Shown piece after piece: positions 11,134 through 18,609 of a stretch of DNA of 64,000 bases; position 1 is the first letter of the stretch, and the number at the start of each line of letters is the position of its first letter. A program made the translations under genes and the position numbers. The notes under the pieces are model-generated. The model did not search any database. It saw nothing but the letters and a program-made list of their open reading frames with translations, and was not told where the DNA came from. The DNA comes from Sva-07 sp942492715 (GTDB lineage Bacteria; Actinomycetota; Acidimicrobiia; Acidimicrobiales; Ilumatobacteraceae), in assembly GCA_942492715.1 (NCBI GenBank), contig CALOFW010000027.1, positions 248,001 through 312,000 on the forward strand. The letters run 5' to 3'.

Positions 11134-12315
11134 TCAGGCCGCTTCACGCGCCGCGGCCCGGGTGGTCATCGGCGCGAGCAGGAACATCAGCGCAAGTCCG
11201 ATCGCCAACCCGACACCGAGGTGCAGGGCCCAGAACGTCGAGGTGGCGCCGAACACCGCCGCCGCACCGAGCGGTCCGATCGTTTGTCCGAGTCGGGCCG
11301 CCCCGACGTAGATCGCCACGATCGCTCCGCGGTGTTCGGGTGGCGACAGCTCGACGGAGAGGTCCTGCAGCGTCGGGAAGAGGGCACCTTCGCCGGCCCC
11401 GTAGACGAAGCATCCCAGCGCCACGAGCCCCGCGATTTCGGACGCCCCGATCAGTGCGAACCCGGCGGCGAAGAGCAGCGAGCATCCCACGAGCAGCGGC
11501 CTCGGATCGATGTAGGTGCGGATGCGCTGCACGTTGAAGGCCATCAGCGTCGATGTGATCGCGGGGATCGCAAGGAACAGCCCACGAACGGACGCGTTGA
11601 AACCGAACTGGTCCTCGAGATGGATGGGCAGCGTCGACAGGAACACCCCGAAGATCATGATGAACGAGACGGTTCCGCCGATGAGCACCACGACGACCTC
11701 GGGTCGTCGGACGACCTCGCGGATCCCCGCCAGCTGTTCCCTCACCGACACCGTCGTGTCGGGTCGGCCTGCCGGCAGTATCCGCCACGCGAAGAACGCC
11801 ACCACCAAGCCGAGTCCGTAGGGAGCGAGCGCCAACCGCCAGCTCGAGAGGTCGGTGAGCACGCCGCCGACCGGAGGGAGGATTGCGAGACAGACCGTCA
11901 GGAAGGCTGCGTTGCGACCGATCAGCCGGGTTCGGTCGAGGCCCGTCCAGTAGTCGCCGATCAAGACCACCGCCAGGTTGATCAGTCCTGCCGCGCCCAC
12001 GCCCATGCCGAGTCGGGCGACGATGAGGAAGGCGAAGCTCGGAGCCAGCGCTGCGGCGACACCCGAGACGCCGAACATCGAGAGGCAGGGAACGAGTACT
12101 CGGCGTCGGCCGAGGCGATCCGCGAGCACACCGATGATCGGCGCCATGAAGATCCCGGGGAACGACGTCGCTGCGATCAACAGTCCTGCGCCGCCGTCGC
12201 CGACGCCGAACTCGTCGAGAATGTTCGGCACCGCCGGAGCGAGCAGCGTGTTGCCCATGATTCCGGTTCCGGTCACCGCCAGGATGAGGAGGAAGAGCGC
12301 CCGACGGTTGACCAC
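11134..12315 (-). CDS. MFS transporter, drug-efflux (DHA1) type
   Basis: The 393-aa, twelve-helix protein carries the signature motif A in loop 2-3 (GVLADRLGRRRVLVPCLSMF) and a helix-4/5 region (RLGMGVGAAGL) typical of proton-driven small-molecule exporters. A second, weaker repeat of the motif occurs in the other half (NVQRIRTYIDPRPLL). The ends are short and cytoplasmic, as usual. The substrate cannot be predicted. The GTG start at 12315 lies 6 nt after a TAGGTT box. Its stop lies 3 bp from the metH stop, and no terminator hairpin separates the convergent genes. Confidence 0.88.
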   Translation of the reverse strand: MVNRRALFLLILAVTGTGIMGNTLLAPAVPNILDEFGVGDGGAGLLIAATSFPGIFMAPIIGVLADRLGRRRVLVPCLSMFGVSGVAAALAPSFAFLIVARLGMGVGAAGLINLAVVLIGDYWTGLDRTRLIGRNAAFLTVCLAILPPVGGVLTDLSSWRLALAPYGLGLVVAFFAWRILPAGRPDTTVSVREQLAGIREVVRRPEVVVVLIGGTVSFIMIFGVFLSTLPIHLEDQFGFNASVRGLFLAIPAITSTLMAFNVQRIRTYIDPRPLLVGCSLLFAAGFALIGASEIAGLVALGCFVYGAGEGALFPTLQDLSVELSPPEHRGAIVAIYVGAARLGQTIGPLGAAAVFGATSTFWALHLGVGLAIGLALMFLLAPMTTRAAAREAA

Positions 12316-12321
12316 CGGACG

Positions 12322-12327
12322 AACCTA
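12322..12327 (-). promoter_or_regulatory. leaderless -10 box of the DHA1-type MFS gene
   Basis: On the minus strand TAGGTT is followed by 6 nt and the GTG start codon. Confidence 0.5.
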
Positions 12328-12425
12328 GCGACCTCCACGGTGATCCCCGGCGGTCAGCGCTCGCCGATCTACGCTCGGCGGTCGCAGGGTGACGAGAGCC
12401 CGATCAGCGAAACGAGGACAACTCC

Positions 12426-13163
12426 ATGAACGACAACATCCGCATTCCGATCGCGGAGGCCTTCGGCACCGCGGTGCTGGTGATCGGCGGGCCGGGCACC
12501 GCGATCTTCGCCACCGGCTTGTTCAACGAGGATCTCAATGTCGGTGCGCTCGGTGTGGCGATCGCCTTCGGGTTCAGCCTGCTCTGCATGGCGTACCTCA
12601 TCGGGCGCATCTCGGGATGCCACATCAACCCGGCCGTCACGATCGGCATGGTGATGGCGAAGAAGCTGGAGCCGGCGAAGTCGATCCCGTACTTCGTTGC
12701 CCAGTTCGTCGGCGGCATCGTCGGCGCCGGCATCATTGCCCTGACCCTCAGCGGCACCGAGGGCTTCATGTCGCGAGCGCAGGACGCCGGGTTCGCCTCG
12801 AACGGTTACGGCACGCACTCGCCCGGCGGATTCGAGCTGCTCTCGGTCGCGATCATCGAGATCGTCGTCACCGCGATCTTCGTGCTGATCGTGCTCGGGA
12901 CGACGAGCATCAAGGGCGTTCCCACCGGCTTCGGGCCGATCGCGGCCGGGCTGGGGCTCACCCTGGTGCACCTGATCTCGATTCCGGTGTCGAACACCTC
13001 GGTCAACCCGGCCCGCTCGCTCGCAACCGCCGTGTTCCAGGGCGACTGGGCCCTCGGCCAGGTCTGGGCGTTCATCGTGTTCCCGGTGATCGGGGCCGTG
13101 CTGGCCGGCGGTCTGTGGATGGTGCTCGGCGAGCCCGAGGCAAACGACGACGAAGCGCTCTGA
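12426..13163 (+). CDS. aqpZ: aquaporin Z-type water channel
   Basis: The 245-aa MIP-family protein has six helices and both half-helix signatures: HINPAVT (Asn68-Pro-Ala) and SVNPARS (Asn194-Pro-Ala). The selectivity filter is that of water channels, with His182 in helix 5 and the conserved Arg197 after the second NPA, as in E. coli AqpZ. It lacks the Asp and small residues of glycerol facilitators. The start at 12426 has GAGGA (12413-12417) about 8 nt upstream. The C-terminus is short and acidic (EPEANDDEAL). It is followed 79 bp later by the nuo operon but is probably a separate unit. Confidence 0.94.
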   Translation: MNDNIRIPIAEAFGTAVLVIGGPGTAIFATGLFNEDLNVGALGVAIAFGFSLLCMAYLIGRISGCHINPAVTIGMVMAKKLEPAKSIPYFVAQFVGGIVGAGIIALTLSGTEGFMSRAQDAGFASNGYGTHSPGGFELLSVAIIEIVVTAIFVLIVLGTTSIKGVPTGFGPIAAGLGLTLVHLISIPVSNTSVNPARSLATAVFQGDWALGQVWAFIVFPVIGAVLAGGLWMVLGEPEANDDEAL

Positions 13164-13168
13164 TCGAG

Positions 13169-13182
13169 CGATGACGTCATCG
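13169..13182. promoter_or_regulatory. 14-bp perfect palindrome upstream of nuoA
   Basis: CGATGACGTCATCG is exactly self-complementary. It lies just after the aqpZ stop and about 20 bp upstream of the nuo -35 box, so it could be an operator for the nuo operon. Confidence 0.35.
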
Positions 13183-13202
13183 TCCGGGGGTCGAGCCCAC
13201 AT

Positions 13203-13231
13203 TTGGGTGGGATTTCCCGGCCCCTGATAAC
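13203..13231 (+). promoter_or_regulatory. promoter of the nuo operon
   Basis: TTGGGT (13203-13208), 17 bp, then GATAAC (13226-13231) lie 11 nt before the nuoA ATG. There is no room for a Shine-Dalgarno, so the leader should be only a few nucleotides. Confidence 0.5.
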
Positions 13232-13242
13232 TTCTCGGTCCG

Positions 13243-13608
13243 ATGTCGGTGTTCCTGCGCGATTACTTGACCGTCGTCTGGTTCGGCCTGGCCGCACTGG
13301 CGATCGGTGGCATACTGCTCGGCCTCGCGGCGCTCGTCCGCCCGACCAAGCCCAACTACGACAAGGGCGTGGCCTACGAGTCCGGCGTCGACCCGGTCGG
13401 CATCGGATGGTCGCAGAGCCAGATCCGCTACTACGTGTTCGCCCTGCTGTTCGTCATCTTCGATGTCGAGGCCGTGTTCCTGTTCCCGTGGGCGGCCAAC
13501 GTCGAGCGCTACGGCACCTTCGGCCTGGTCGTGATGCTCGTGTTCATCGTGCTCCTGCTCGACGGACTGGTGTACGCCTGGAAGCGCGGGTTGTTGCGAT
13601 GGGTCTGA
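13243..13608 (+). CDS. nuoA: NADH-quinone oxidoreductase subunit A
   Basis: The 121-aa membrane subunit of complex I has three transmembrane helices (about residues 10-32, 62-85 and 92-113). It carries the conserved loop YDKGVAYESGVDPVG, which in the intact enzyme lines the quinone cavity, and the acidic FVIFDVEAVFLFPWA in helix 2. Length is normal (115-147 aa). It is the first gene of an eleven-gene operon. No Shine-Dalgarno is visible and the promoter is very close, so initiation is probably leaderless or nearly so. Confidence 0.97.
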   Translation: MSVFLRDYLTVVWFGLAALAIGGILLGLAALVRPTKPNYDKGVAYESGVDPVGIGWSQSQIRYYVFALLFVIFDVEAVFLFPWAANVERYGTFGLVVMLVFIVLLLDGLVYAWKRGLLRWV

Positions 13609-13644
13609 TGAAGCCGAGTGCGATGAGAACAGGGAGCTGCTGAC

Positions 13645-14259
13645 ATGGGTCTCGTCGACAAGGGTCGCATGCCGGCCCCGCTGACCAAGTTGTTCAACAT
13701 GAGCCGCTCGTACTCGCTGTGGGTCTATCAGTGGGGTCTCGCGTGTTGTGCGATCGAGATGGGTGCCGCGTTCGGTTCGCCGCGTTACGACGTGATGCGT
13801 CTCGGCGTCATCCCGCTCCCGGCGAGCCCACGCCAGGCCGATTTCGTGTGCATCTCCGGCACCGTCACCGACAAGATGGCCCCTGCCGTGCGCCGCCTGT
13901 GGGAGCAGATGCCCGAGCCCAAGTACGCGATCTCGATGGGATCGTGCGCCAACTGCGGTGGCCCGTACTGGGACAGCTATTCGGTCACCAAGGGCGTCGA
14001 CCAGATCATCCCGATCGACGTCTACATCCCCGGCTGTCCGCCGCGCCCCGAGGCGCTCCTCGAAGGCGTCGTGCTGCTCCAGCAGCGGATCAAGAACGAG
14101 GACATGGCCGCGAAGTGGCGCGGCGACGAGGGGTTCACGTCGCTGCAGACCACACGTGAGCGTGAGCGCGTGGCCGCCATCGCCCCCGCTCCGGAGCAGT
14201 CGGCATCCACGGATCCGGCACGCGAGCCGATCGTCGTGGGCGGTGGACCCATTGAGTGA
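13645..14259 (+). CDS. nuoB: NADH-quinone oxidoreductase subunit B
   Basis: This 204-aa peripheral-arm subunit carries the terminal iron-sulfur cluster N2 that passes electrons to quinone. The ligands are visible: tandem Cys34-Cys35 (GLACCAIEMG), Cys101 (GSCANCGG) and Cys131 (PGCPPRPEA). A further cysteine at 104 replaces the Ser found in E. coli. The last 40 residues (ERERVAAIAPAPEQSAST...) are a non-conserved tail. The ATG at 13645 is preceded by AGGGAG at 13631-13636. The stop region overlaps the start region of nuoC. Confidence 0.97.
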   Translation: MGLVDKGRMPAPLTKLFNMSRSYSLWVYQWGLACCAIEMGAAFGSPRYDVMRLGVIPLPASPRQADFVCISGTVTDKMAPAVRRLWEQMPEPKYAISMGSCANCGGPYWDSYSVTKGVDQIIPIDVYIPGCPPRPEALLEGVVLLQQRIKNEDMAAKWRGDEGFTSLQTTRERERVAAIAPAPEQSASTDPAREPIVVGGGPIE

Positions 14260-14947
14260 CGGCGGCGCCACCGACACCGTGACCGACGAGACCCCGGCGT
14301 TGCCGGGCGACGGCCTCCGTGAGGGCATCATCGACGACCTCCGCCGCCGCATCGGCGACGGCGTCGTCGACACCCACATCTCACCCAACGACGATCTGTG
14401 GATCCGCGTCCACACCGACTCGTGGCGCGCCGCGGCCGAGGCGCTGAAGGCCGCCGGCTTCACCTTCTTCTCGTTCCTCTCTGGCCTCGACTGGCTGCCG
14501 TCGCCGTACGGCAAGGGTGAGGAGGACCCGACCGCCGAACCGGTCGAGCCCGACACCGAGATCCGTCAGGGCGTCACCGGCGGTGACACTCGATTCCAGG
14601 TGTTCGCCCGCCTCGTCGACCTCGACCGCCACGTCGGCGTCACGGTCAAGGCCGACGTTCCCGACGACCACCTCGTCGTCGACTCGTGGACCACGGTGTT
14701 CGCCGGTGCCAACTGGCACGAGCGTGAGTGCCACGAGATGTTCGGCATCGGCTTCAACGGTCATCCCGACCTGCGCAACATGTACCTGCCGACCGACTTC
14801 GAGGGTCATCCGTTGCGCAAGGACTTCCCGCTCCTCGCCCGCATGATCAAGCCGTGGCCCGGCATCGTCGATGTCGAACCGATGCCCGTCCAGGACGACG
14901 ACACCCCGAACGAAGCGGCAGCGAGCGAAGGCGAGAGCGCGTCATGA
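14252..14947 (+). CDS. nuoC: NADH-quinone oxidoreductase subunit C
   Basis: The roughly 231-aa peripheral-arm subunit pairs with NuoD. The family core is complete: FFSFLSGLDWL, then ANWHERECHEMFGIGFNGHP and LRNMYLPTDFEGHPLRKDFPL near the C-terminus. The start codon is uncertain. TTG 14252 has GGTGGA 4 nt upstream and overlaps the nuoB stop, while GTG 14243 and GTG 14279 are in frame. The 3' end overlaps the nuoD start as ATGA, showing translational coupling. An acidic insertion (GEEDPTAEPVEPDTE) follows the first core block. Confidence 0.93.
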   Translation: MSDGGATDTVTDETPALPGDGLREGIIDDLRRRIGDGVVDTHISPNDDLWIRVHTDSWRAAAEALKAAGFTFFSFLSGLDWLPSPYGKGEEDPTAEPVEPDTEIRQGVTGGDTRFQVFARLVDLDRHVGVTVKADVPDDHLVVDSWTTVFAGANWHERECHEMFGIGFNGHPDLRNMYLPTDFEGHPLRKDFPLLARMIKPWPGIVDVEPMPVQDDDTPNEAAASEGESAS

Positions 14948-16116
14948 CCGTCCTCAGCGATCGTCAGCAGTTGAGCTACATCGCCAGCCAGGCGGCCGAT
15001 GCACGGCTCAACGTCGAACTCGAGACCGAGGGCATGACCCTCAACATCGGCCCGCAGCACCCGGCCACGCACGGCACGCTGCGGATCATCTGCCGCCTCG
15101 ACGGCGAGCAGGTCGTGTGGGCCGAGCCGTCGGCCGGCTACATGCACCGCGGCTACGAGAAGCTCACCGAGGTCCGCACGTTTCCCCAGGTGACCACGCT
15201 GATCAACCGCATCGACTGGCTGGGCAGCTTCGCCAACGAGGTGCCGTTCATTCTCGCTGCCGAGAAGCTGATGGAGATCGAGGCGCCGCCGCGCGCTCAG
15301 GTGATCCGCACGATCCTGTTCGAACTGTCGCGCATCGCCAACGTGTCGCTGTTCCTCGGCGACCTCGGCGTGCAGATGGGCGCGATCACGCCGGTGTTCC
15401 TCGCCTTCCGCGACCGCGAGTACGTCCTGAACCTGATCGAGGGTGCCACCGGTGGTCGGTTCCATCCGAACTTCGACCGCATCGGCGGACTGAAGGACGA
15501 CCTGCCGGCCGGCTGGATCGACGAGACCCGCCAGGTGATGGTCAAGCTCCGCGAGTTCTGCGACATCATCGAAGACCTCCTGTTCGGCAACGAGATCTTC
15601 CAGAGCCGCATGCGTGGCATCGGGATCATCCCCGCCGACATCGCCAAGGACTACGGCCTGTCGGGCGCCAACCTGCGCGCCAGCGGGGTCGACTACGACC
15701 TGCGCCGAGACCAGGACATCGCGATGTCGTGGGACAAGGCCGACTGGAAGGTGTGGACCCACCCCGACGGCGACAGCTTCGCTCGCTGCTGGGTCCGGCT
15801 GCAGGAGACCCGCGAGTCGTGCAAGATCGTCGAGCAACTGCTCGACCAGATCCCCGCCGGCCCGATCATGACCAAGGTGCCGCGCATCATCAAGGTGCCC
15901 GAGGGCGAAGCGTGGGTGTCGACCGAGAACCCGCTCGGCGAGATGGGCTACTACGTCGTCTCCAAGGGTGACCTCGGCCCGTTCCGGGTCAAGATCCGCT
16001 CGGCGAGCTTCAACAACATCTCGATCGTGCCATGGGCGCTCAAGGGCGTCTACGTCCCCGACATCATCACGATCCTCGCCAGCCTCTACTTCATCCTGGG
16101 TGACATCGACAGATGA
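14944..16116 (+). CDS. nuoD: NADH-quinone oxidoreductase subunit D
   Basis: The 390-aa, 49-kDa-type subunit forms the quinone site next to cluster N2. It has NIGPQHPATHGTLR (residues 34-47), with the loop that binds the quinone head group. It also has AGYMHRGYEKL (64-74) and the family C-terminus FNNISIVPWALKGVYVPDI...GDIDR. Arg69 in the HRGYEK motif corresponds to the arginine dimethylated by NDUFAF7 in the human homologue, and a gene of that family follows this operon. The protein is a stand-alone NuoD, not fused to NuoC. The ATG overlaps the nuoC stop, and the TGA overlaps the nuoH ATG. nuoH follows directly, so nuoE, nuoF and nuoG are missing from their usual place. Confidence 0.98.
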   Translation: MTVLSDRQQLSYIASQAADARLNVELETEGMTLNIGPQHPATHGTLRIICRLDGEQVVWAEPSAGYMHRGYEKLTEVRTFPQVTTLINRIDWLGSFANEVPFILAAEKLMEIEAPPRAQVIRTILFELSRIANVSLFLGDLGVQMGAITPVFLAFRDREYVLNLIEGATGGRFHPNFDRIGGLKDDLPAGWIDETRQVMVKLREFCDIIEDLLFGNEIFQSRMRGIGIIPADIAKDYGLSGANLRASGVDYDLRRDQDIAMSWDKADWKVWTHPDGDSFARCWVRLQETRESCKIVEQLLDQIPAGPIMTKVPRIIKVPEGEAWVSTENPLGEMGYYVVSKGDLGPFRVKIRSASFNNISIVPWALKGVYVPDIITILASLYFILGDIDR

Positions 16117-17165
16117 TCCAGCTCGCCATCGAGATCCCCTACTGGGGGCAGTCGCTGCTGCGCGTCCTCGGCGGACTCGTCGCCGTGCTGTTGCCGGCCG
16201 GCGCCATCGTCTACCTCTTCCTGTTCAAGATGATGTCGTTCATGCAGAGCCGCCTCGGCCCCATGGAGGCCGGTCCCTACGGCTCGCTGCAGCTGGTTGC
16301 CGAGGTCGGCAAGTGGATGCAGAAGGAGGACCTCGCACCCGAGGCCGCCGACAAGCAGATCTTCAAGATGGCGCCGCTCGTCGTGTTGCTGTCGACGTTC
16401 CTCCTCGTCGTCATCGTGCCGTTCGGACCCGACGCCTACTTCACCAACTTCGCCGTCGGTGTGTTCTTCGGCCTCGCGGTCGCCTCGGTCAGCGTGCTCG
16501 GCATCCTGATCGCGGGCTGGGCGAGCGCCAACAAGTACTCCCTGCTGGGTGGTCTGCGAGCCGCCGGCCAGCTGATCGCGTACGAGTTGCCGATGGTGCT
16601 CGCCACGCTCGGCGTGGTGATCCAGGCGGGGTCGATGAACCTGCAGGACATCACCGTCGTGCAGAACACGGGCGAGATCTTCGGTTTCAGTGGTCTCGGC
16701 AACCCGTTCATCATCACGCAGTTCGTCGGGTTCGTGATCTTCATGATCGCCGTGCAGGCCGAGCTCACCCAGGCGCCGTTCGACATGCCGATCGCCGAGT
16801 CCGAGCTCGTGTCGGGGTACATGACCGAGTACTCCGGCTTCCGGTTCCTGATCTTCTTCATCGCCGAGTTCGCGACCGCGGGCGTGTTCGCCTTCATCGC
16901 CTCGGTGCTGTTCCTCGGCGGTTGGGGCATCCCCTTCAGCTGGTTCGGCTGGGACAGCCTCGACGCCGTGCCGGACTGGATGAACCTGGTCGGCCCGCTG
17001 ATCATGTTCGGCAAGATGCTGTTCCTCACCTTCATCATCATGTGGGTGCGCTTCAGCTTCCCCCGTTTCCGTGAGGACCAACTCCAGACCTTTGCCTGGA
17101 AGGTCCTCATCCCGATCGCCCTGTTGAACACGGCGATCACCGCGATCTTCAAGGTGGCGTTCTGA
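16113..17165 (+). CDS. nuoH: NADH-quinone oxidoreductase subunit H
   Basis: The 350-aa membrane subunit has eight or nine helices and joins the quinone chamber to the proton-pumping arm. Recognisable blocks are RLGPMEAGPYGSLQLVAEVG (the amphipathic quinone-entry loop), ASANKYSLLGGLRAAGQLIA and QAPFDMPIAESELVSGYMTEYSG, whose acidic residues belong to the E-channel. The start overlaps nuoD by ATGA, and the stop shares its A with the ATG of nuoI. Confidence 0.97.
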   Translation: MIQLAIEIPYWGQSLLRVLGGLVAVLLPAGAIVYLFLFKMMSFMQSRLGPMEAGPYGSLQLVAEVGKWMQKEDLAPEAADKQIFKMAPLVVLLSTFLLVVIVPFGPDAYFTNFAVGVFFGLAVASVSVLGILIAGWASANKYSLLGGLRAAGQLIAYELPMVLATLGVVIQAGSMNLQDITVVQNTGEIFGFSGLGNPFIITQFVGFVIFMIAVQAELTQAPFDMPIAESELVSGYMTEYSGFRFLIFFIAEFATAGVFAFIASVLFLGGWGIPFSWFGWDSLDAVPDWMNLVGPLIMFGKMLFLTFIIMWVRFSFPRFREDQLQTFAWKVLIPIALLNTAITAIFKVAF

Positions 17166-17656
17166 TGCCCGACAAGCCCAAGGTTCCCGGTCTGTTCAAG
17201 GGTCTCGGCGTCACGCTGGGCATCCTGAAGGACACCGTCGTCGACGGCGCGAACACCGTCCAGTACCCGCACGAGAAGGAAGCGCCGCCGATCCGCGCCC
17301 GCGGCGTGATCGCACTGCACGAGGACAACTGCACCGCGTGCATGCTGTGCGCACGTTCGTGTCCCGACTGGTGCATCTACATCGAAGGCCACAAGCAGCT
17401 CGCGCCGCCCCGACGCGCCGGCGGCAAGCCGCGCCAGGTGAACCACCTCGACCGGTTCGACATCGACTACGCGCTGTGCATGTACTGCGGCATCTGCGTC
17501 GAGGTGTGTCCGTTCGACGCCCTGTTCTGGAGCCCCGAGTACGAGTACTCCGAGCCGAAGATCGCCGACCTGCTCCACGACAAGGAGAAGCTCGGCGAGT
17601 GGATGGAGACGGTGCCCGAGGCACCGGCGCTCGAAGCCGGAGCGCAGAAGAAGTGA
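17165..17656 (+). CDS. nuoI: NADH-quinone oxidoreductase subunit I
   Basis: The 163-aa ferredoxin-like subunit carries two [4Fe-4S] clusters (N6a and N6b). The first motif has Cys56, 59, 62 and 66 (CTACMLCARSCPDWC) and the second Cys105, 108, 111 and 115 (CMYCGICVEVCPFDAL). In an enzyme without NuoEFG this subunit is the likely entry point for electrons, and a ferredoxin-type donor is possible (inference). A charged tail follows the second motif. It starts on the A of the nuoH stop codon. Confidence 0.97.
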   Translation: MPDKPKVPGLFKGLGVTLGILKDTVVDGANTVQYPHEKEAPPIRARGVIALHEDNCTACMLCARSCPDWCIYIEGHKQLAPPRRAGGKPRQVNHLDRFDIDYALCMYCGICVEVCPFDALFWSPEYEYSEPKIADLLHDKEKLGEWMETVPEAPALEAGAQKK

Positions 17657-17666
17657 GGGGCCAGCA

Positions 17667-18191
17667 GTGAACGCGCTCATCCTCGCCGCCGACGACGTCA
17701 ACGTCGCGCTCAACGTCGGGTTCGGGATCATCGCCGCGATGATGATCTTCGCCGCCATCAGCGTGGTCACCTCGAAGAACGTCGTGCACGCCGCGCTCTG
17801 GCTGGTGATGGTGCTCGGCGGCATGGCTGCCCAGTACATCCTCGCGGGTGCAGAGTTCGTCGCGGCCTCGCAGGTGCTGGTCTACATCGGCGCCGTGATG
17901 GTGCTGTTCCTGTTCGGCATCATGCTCACCCGTGCCCAGATCGGCAAGGAAGCCGGCCTCAACAACAAGCAGTGGGCTGTCGGCGTTCCGGTCGCGGTCC
18001 TCGTGTTCGGCCTGCTCGGTTGGGTGATCATCGACGCCTACGGCGACGACGTGCTCGCGGAGACCTCGCCGACCCCCACCGTGGAGTTGAGCGACCAGTT
18101 CCTCGACATCTACCTGCTGCCGTTCCTCGCGATCTCCTTCATCCTGCTCGCCGCCGCAATCGGCGCCATCGTCCTGGCGCGCAAGGACTGA
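17667..18191 (+). CDS. nuoJ: NADH-quinone oxidoreductase subunit J
   Basis: The 174-aa subunit has five transmembrane helices. Helix 3 carries the family motif QVLVYIGAVMVLFLFGIML, whose pi-bulge couples the quinone site to proton pumping. The GTG start at 17667 is supported by GAGGGG at 17655-17660. The stop is at 18191. Unlike the rest of the operon, it is separated from the next nuo gene by a 117-bp segment that contains a duplicated piece of the nuoK start. Confidence 0.95.
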   Translation: MNALILAADDVNVALNVGFGIIAAMMIFAAISVVTSKNVVHAALWLVMVLGGMAAQYILAGAEFVAASQVLVYIGAVMVLFLFGIMLTRAQIGKEAGLNNKQWAVGVPVAVLVFGLLGWVIIDAYGDDVLAETSPTPTVELSDQFLDIYLLPFLAISFILLAAAIGAIVLARKD

Positions 18192-18194
18192 TCA

Positions 18195-18327
18195 GATGCT
18201 CGCTGTCAACTTCCGTTCTGGTGCCGGGTTCGTCGTCCGCTCCGCTTCCTCCTCGCGCCGGTTGCGACTCGTCGCTGGCGCTTCCCTCGTCGCCTGGGTG
18301 AACGGCTGATGCTCGCTGTCAACTTCC
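18195..18327 (+). repeat. 20-bp direct repeat flanking a ~93-bp insertion between nuoJ and nuoK
   Basis: The 20-mer GATGCTCGCTGTCAACTTCC occurs at 18195-18214 and again at 18308-18327, where it forms the start of nuoK. The two copies are 113 bp apart. The DNA between them is C/T-rich and lacks the character of the neighbouring genes. This looks like an insertion or slipped duplication that copied the nuoK start. Confidence 0.8.
18196..18309 (+). CDS. small open frame coupled to nuoK (possible leader peptide)
   Basis: The duplicated nuoK start opens a 37-codon frame beginning MLAVNF, the first six residues of NuoK. It continues as Arg/Ser-rich sequence (RSGAGFVVRSASSSRRLRL) and stops at TGA 18307-18309, whose A is the A of the nuoK ATG. 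Ribosomes reading it would end exactly at the nuoK start, so coupling would be kept despite the insertion. The peptide resembles nothing known and is probably a by-product. Confidence 0.35.
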   Translation: MLAVNFRSGAGFVVRSASSSRRLRLVAGASLVAWVNG

Positions 18328-18608
18328 TTCTTCTTGCTGCGGCGCTGTTCAGCATCGGCGTCTACGGCGTCATCGCCCGCCGCAATGCCGTGATGGTGCT
18401 GATGTCGATCGAGTTGATCCTCAACGCCGTCAACCTCAACCTGGTCGCGTTCGCGATGATGACCAACACCGTCGACGGCCAGGTCTTCGCGCTCTACGTG
18501 ATCGCCATCGCCGCCGCCGAGGTCGGCGTCGGACTGGCGATGGTGCTCATGATCTATCGCAACCGCAGGTCGATCGCCCTCGACGAACTCTCGGAAATGA
18601 AGGGCTGA
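18309..18608 (+). CDS. nuoK: NADH-quinone oxidoreductase subunit K
   Basis: The 99-aa, three-helix subunit has both essential glutamates of the proton path: Glu35 in helix 2 (LMSIELILNAVNLN) and Glu71 in helix 3 (AAAEVGVGLA). Length is normal. The ATG overlaps the stop of the upstream 37-codon frame. nuoL begins 1 bp after the stop. Confidence 0.97.
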   Translation: MLAVNFLLLAAALFSIGVYGVIARRNAVMVLMSIELILNAVNLNLVAFAMMTNTVDGQVFALYVIAIAAAEVGVGLAMVLMIYRNRRSIALDELSEMKG

Positions 18609-18609
18609 C

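Noticed and set aside
12316..12425. 110-bp gap between the divergent MFS and aquaporin genes searched for a small gene or riboswitch
   Set aside because: Only the MFS -10 box and the GAGGA site of aqpZ were seen; no convincing further structure.
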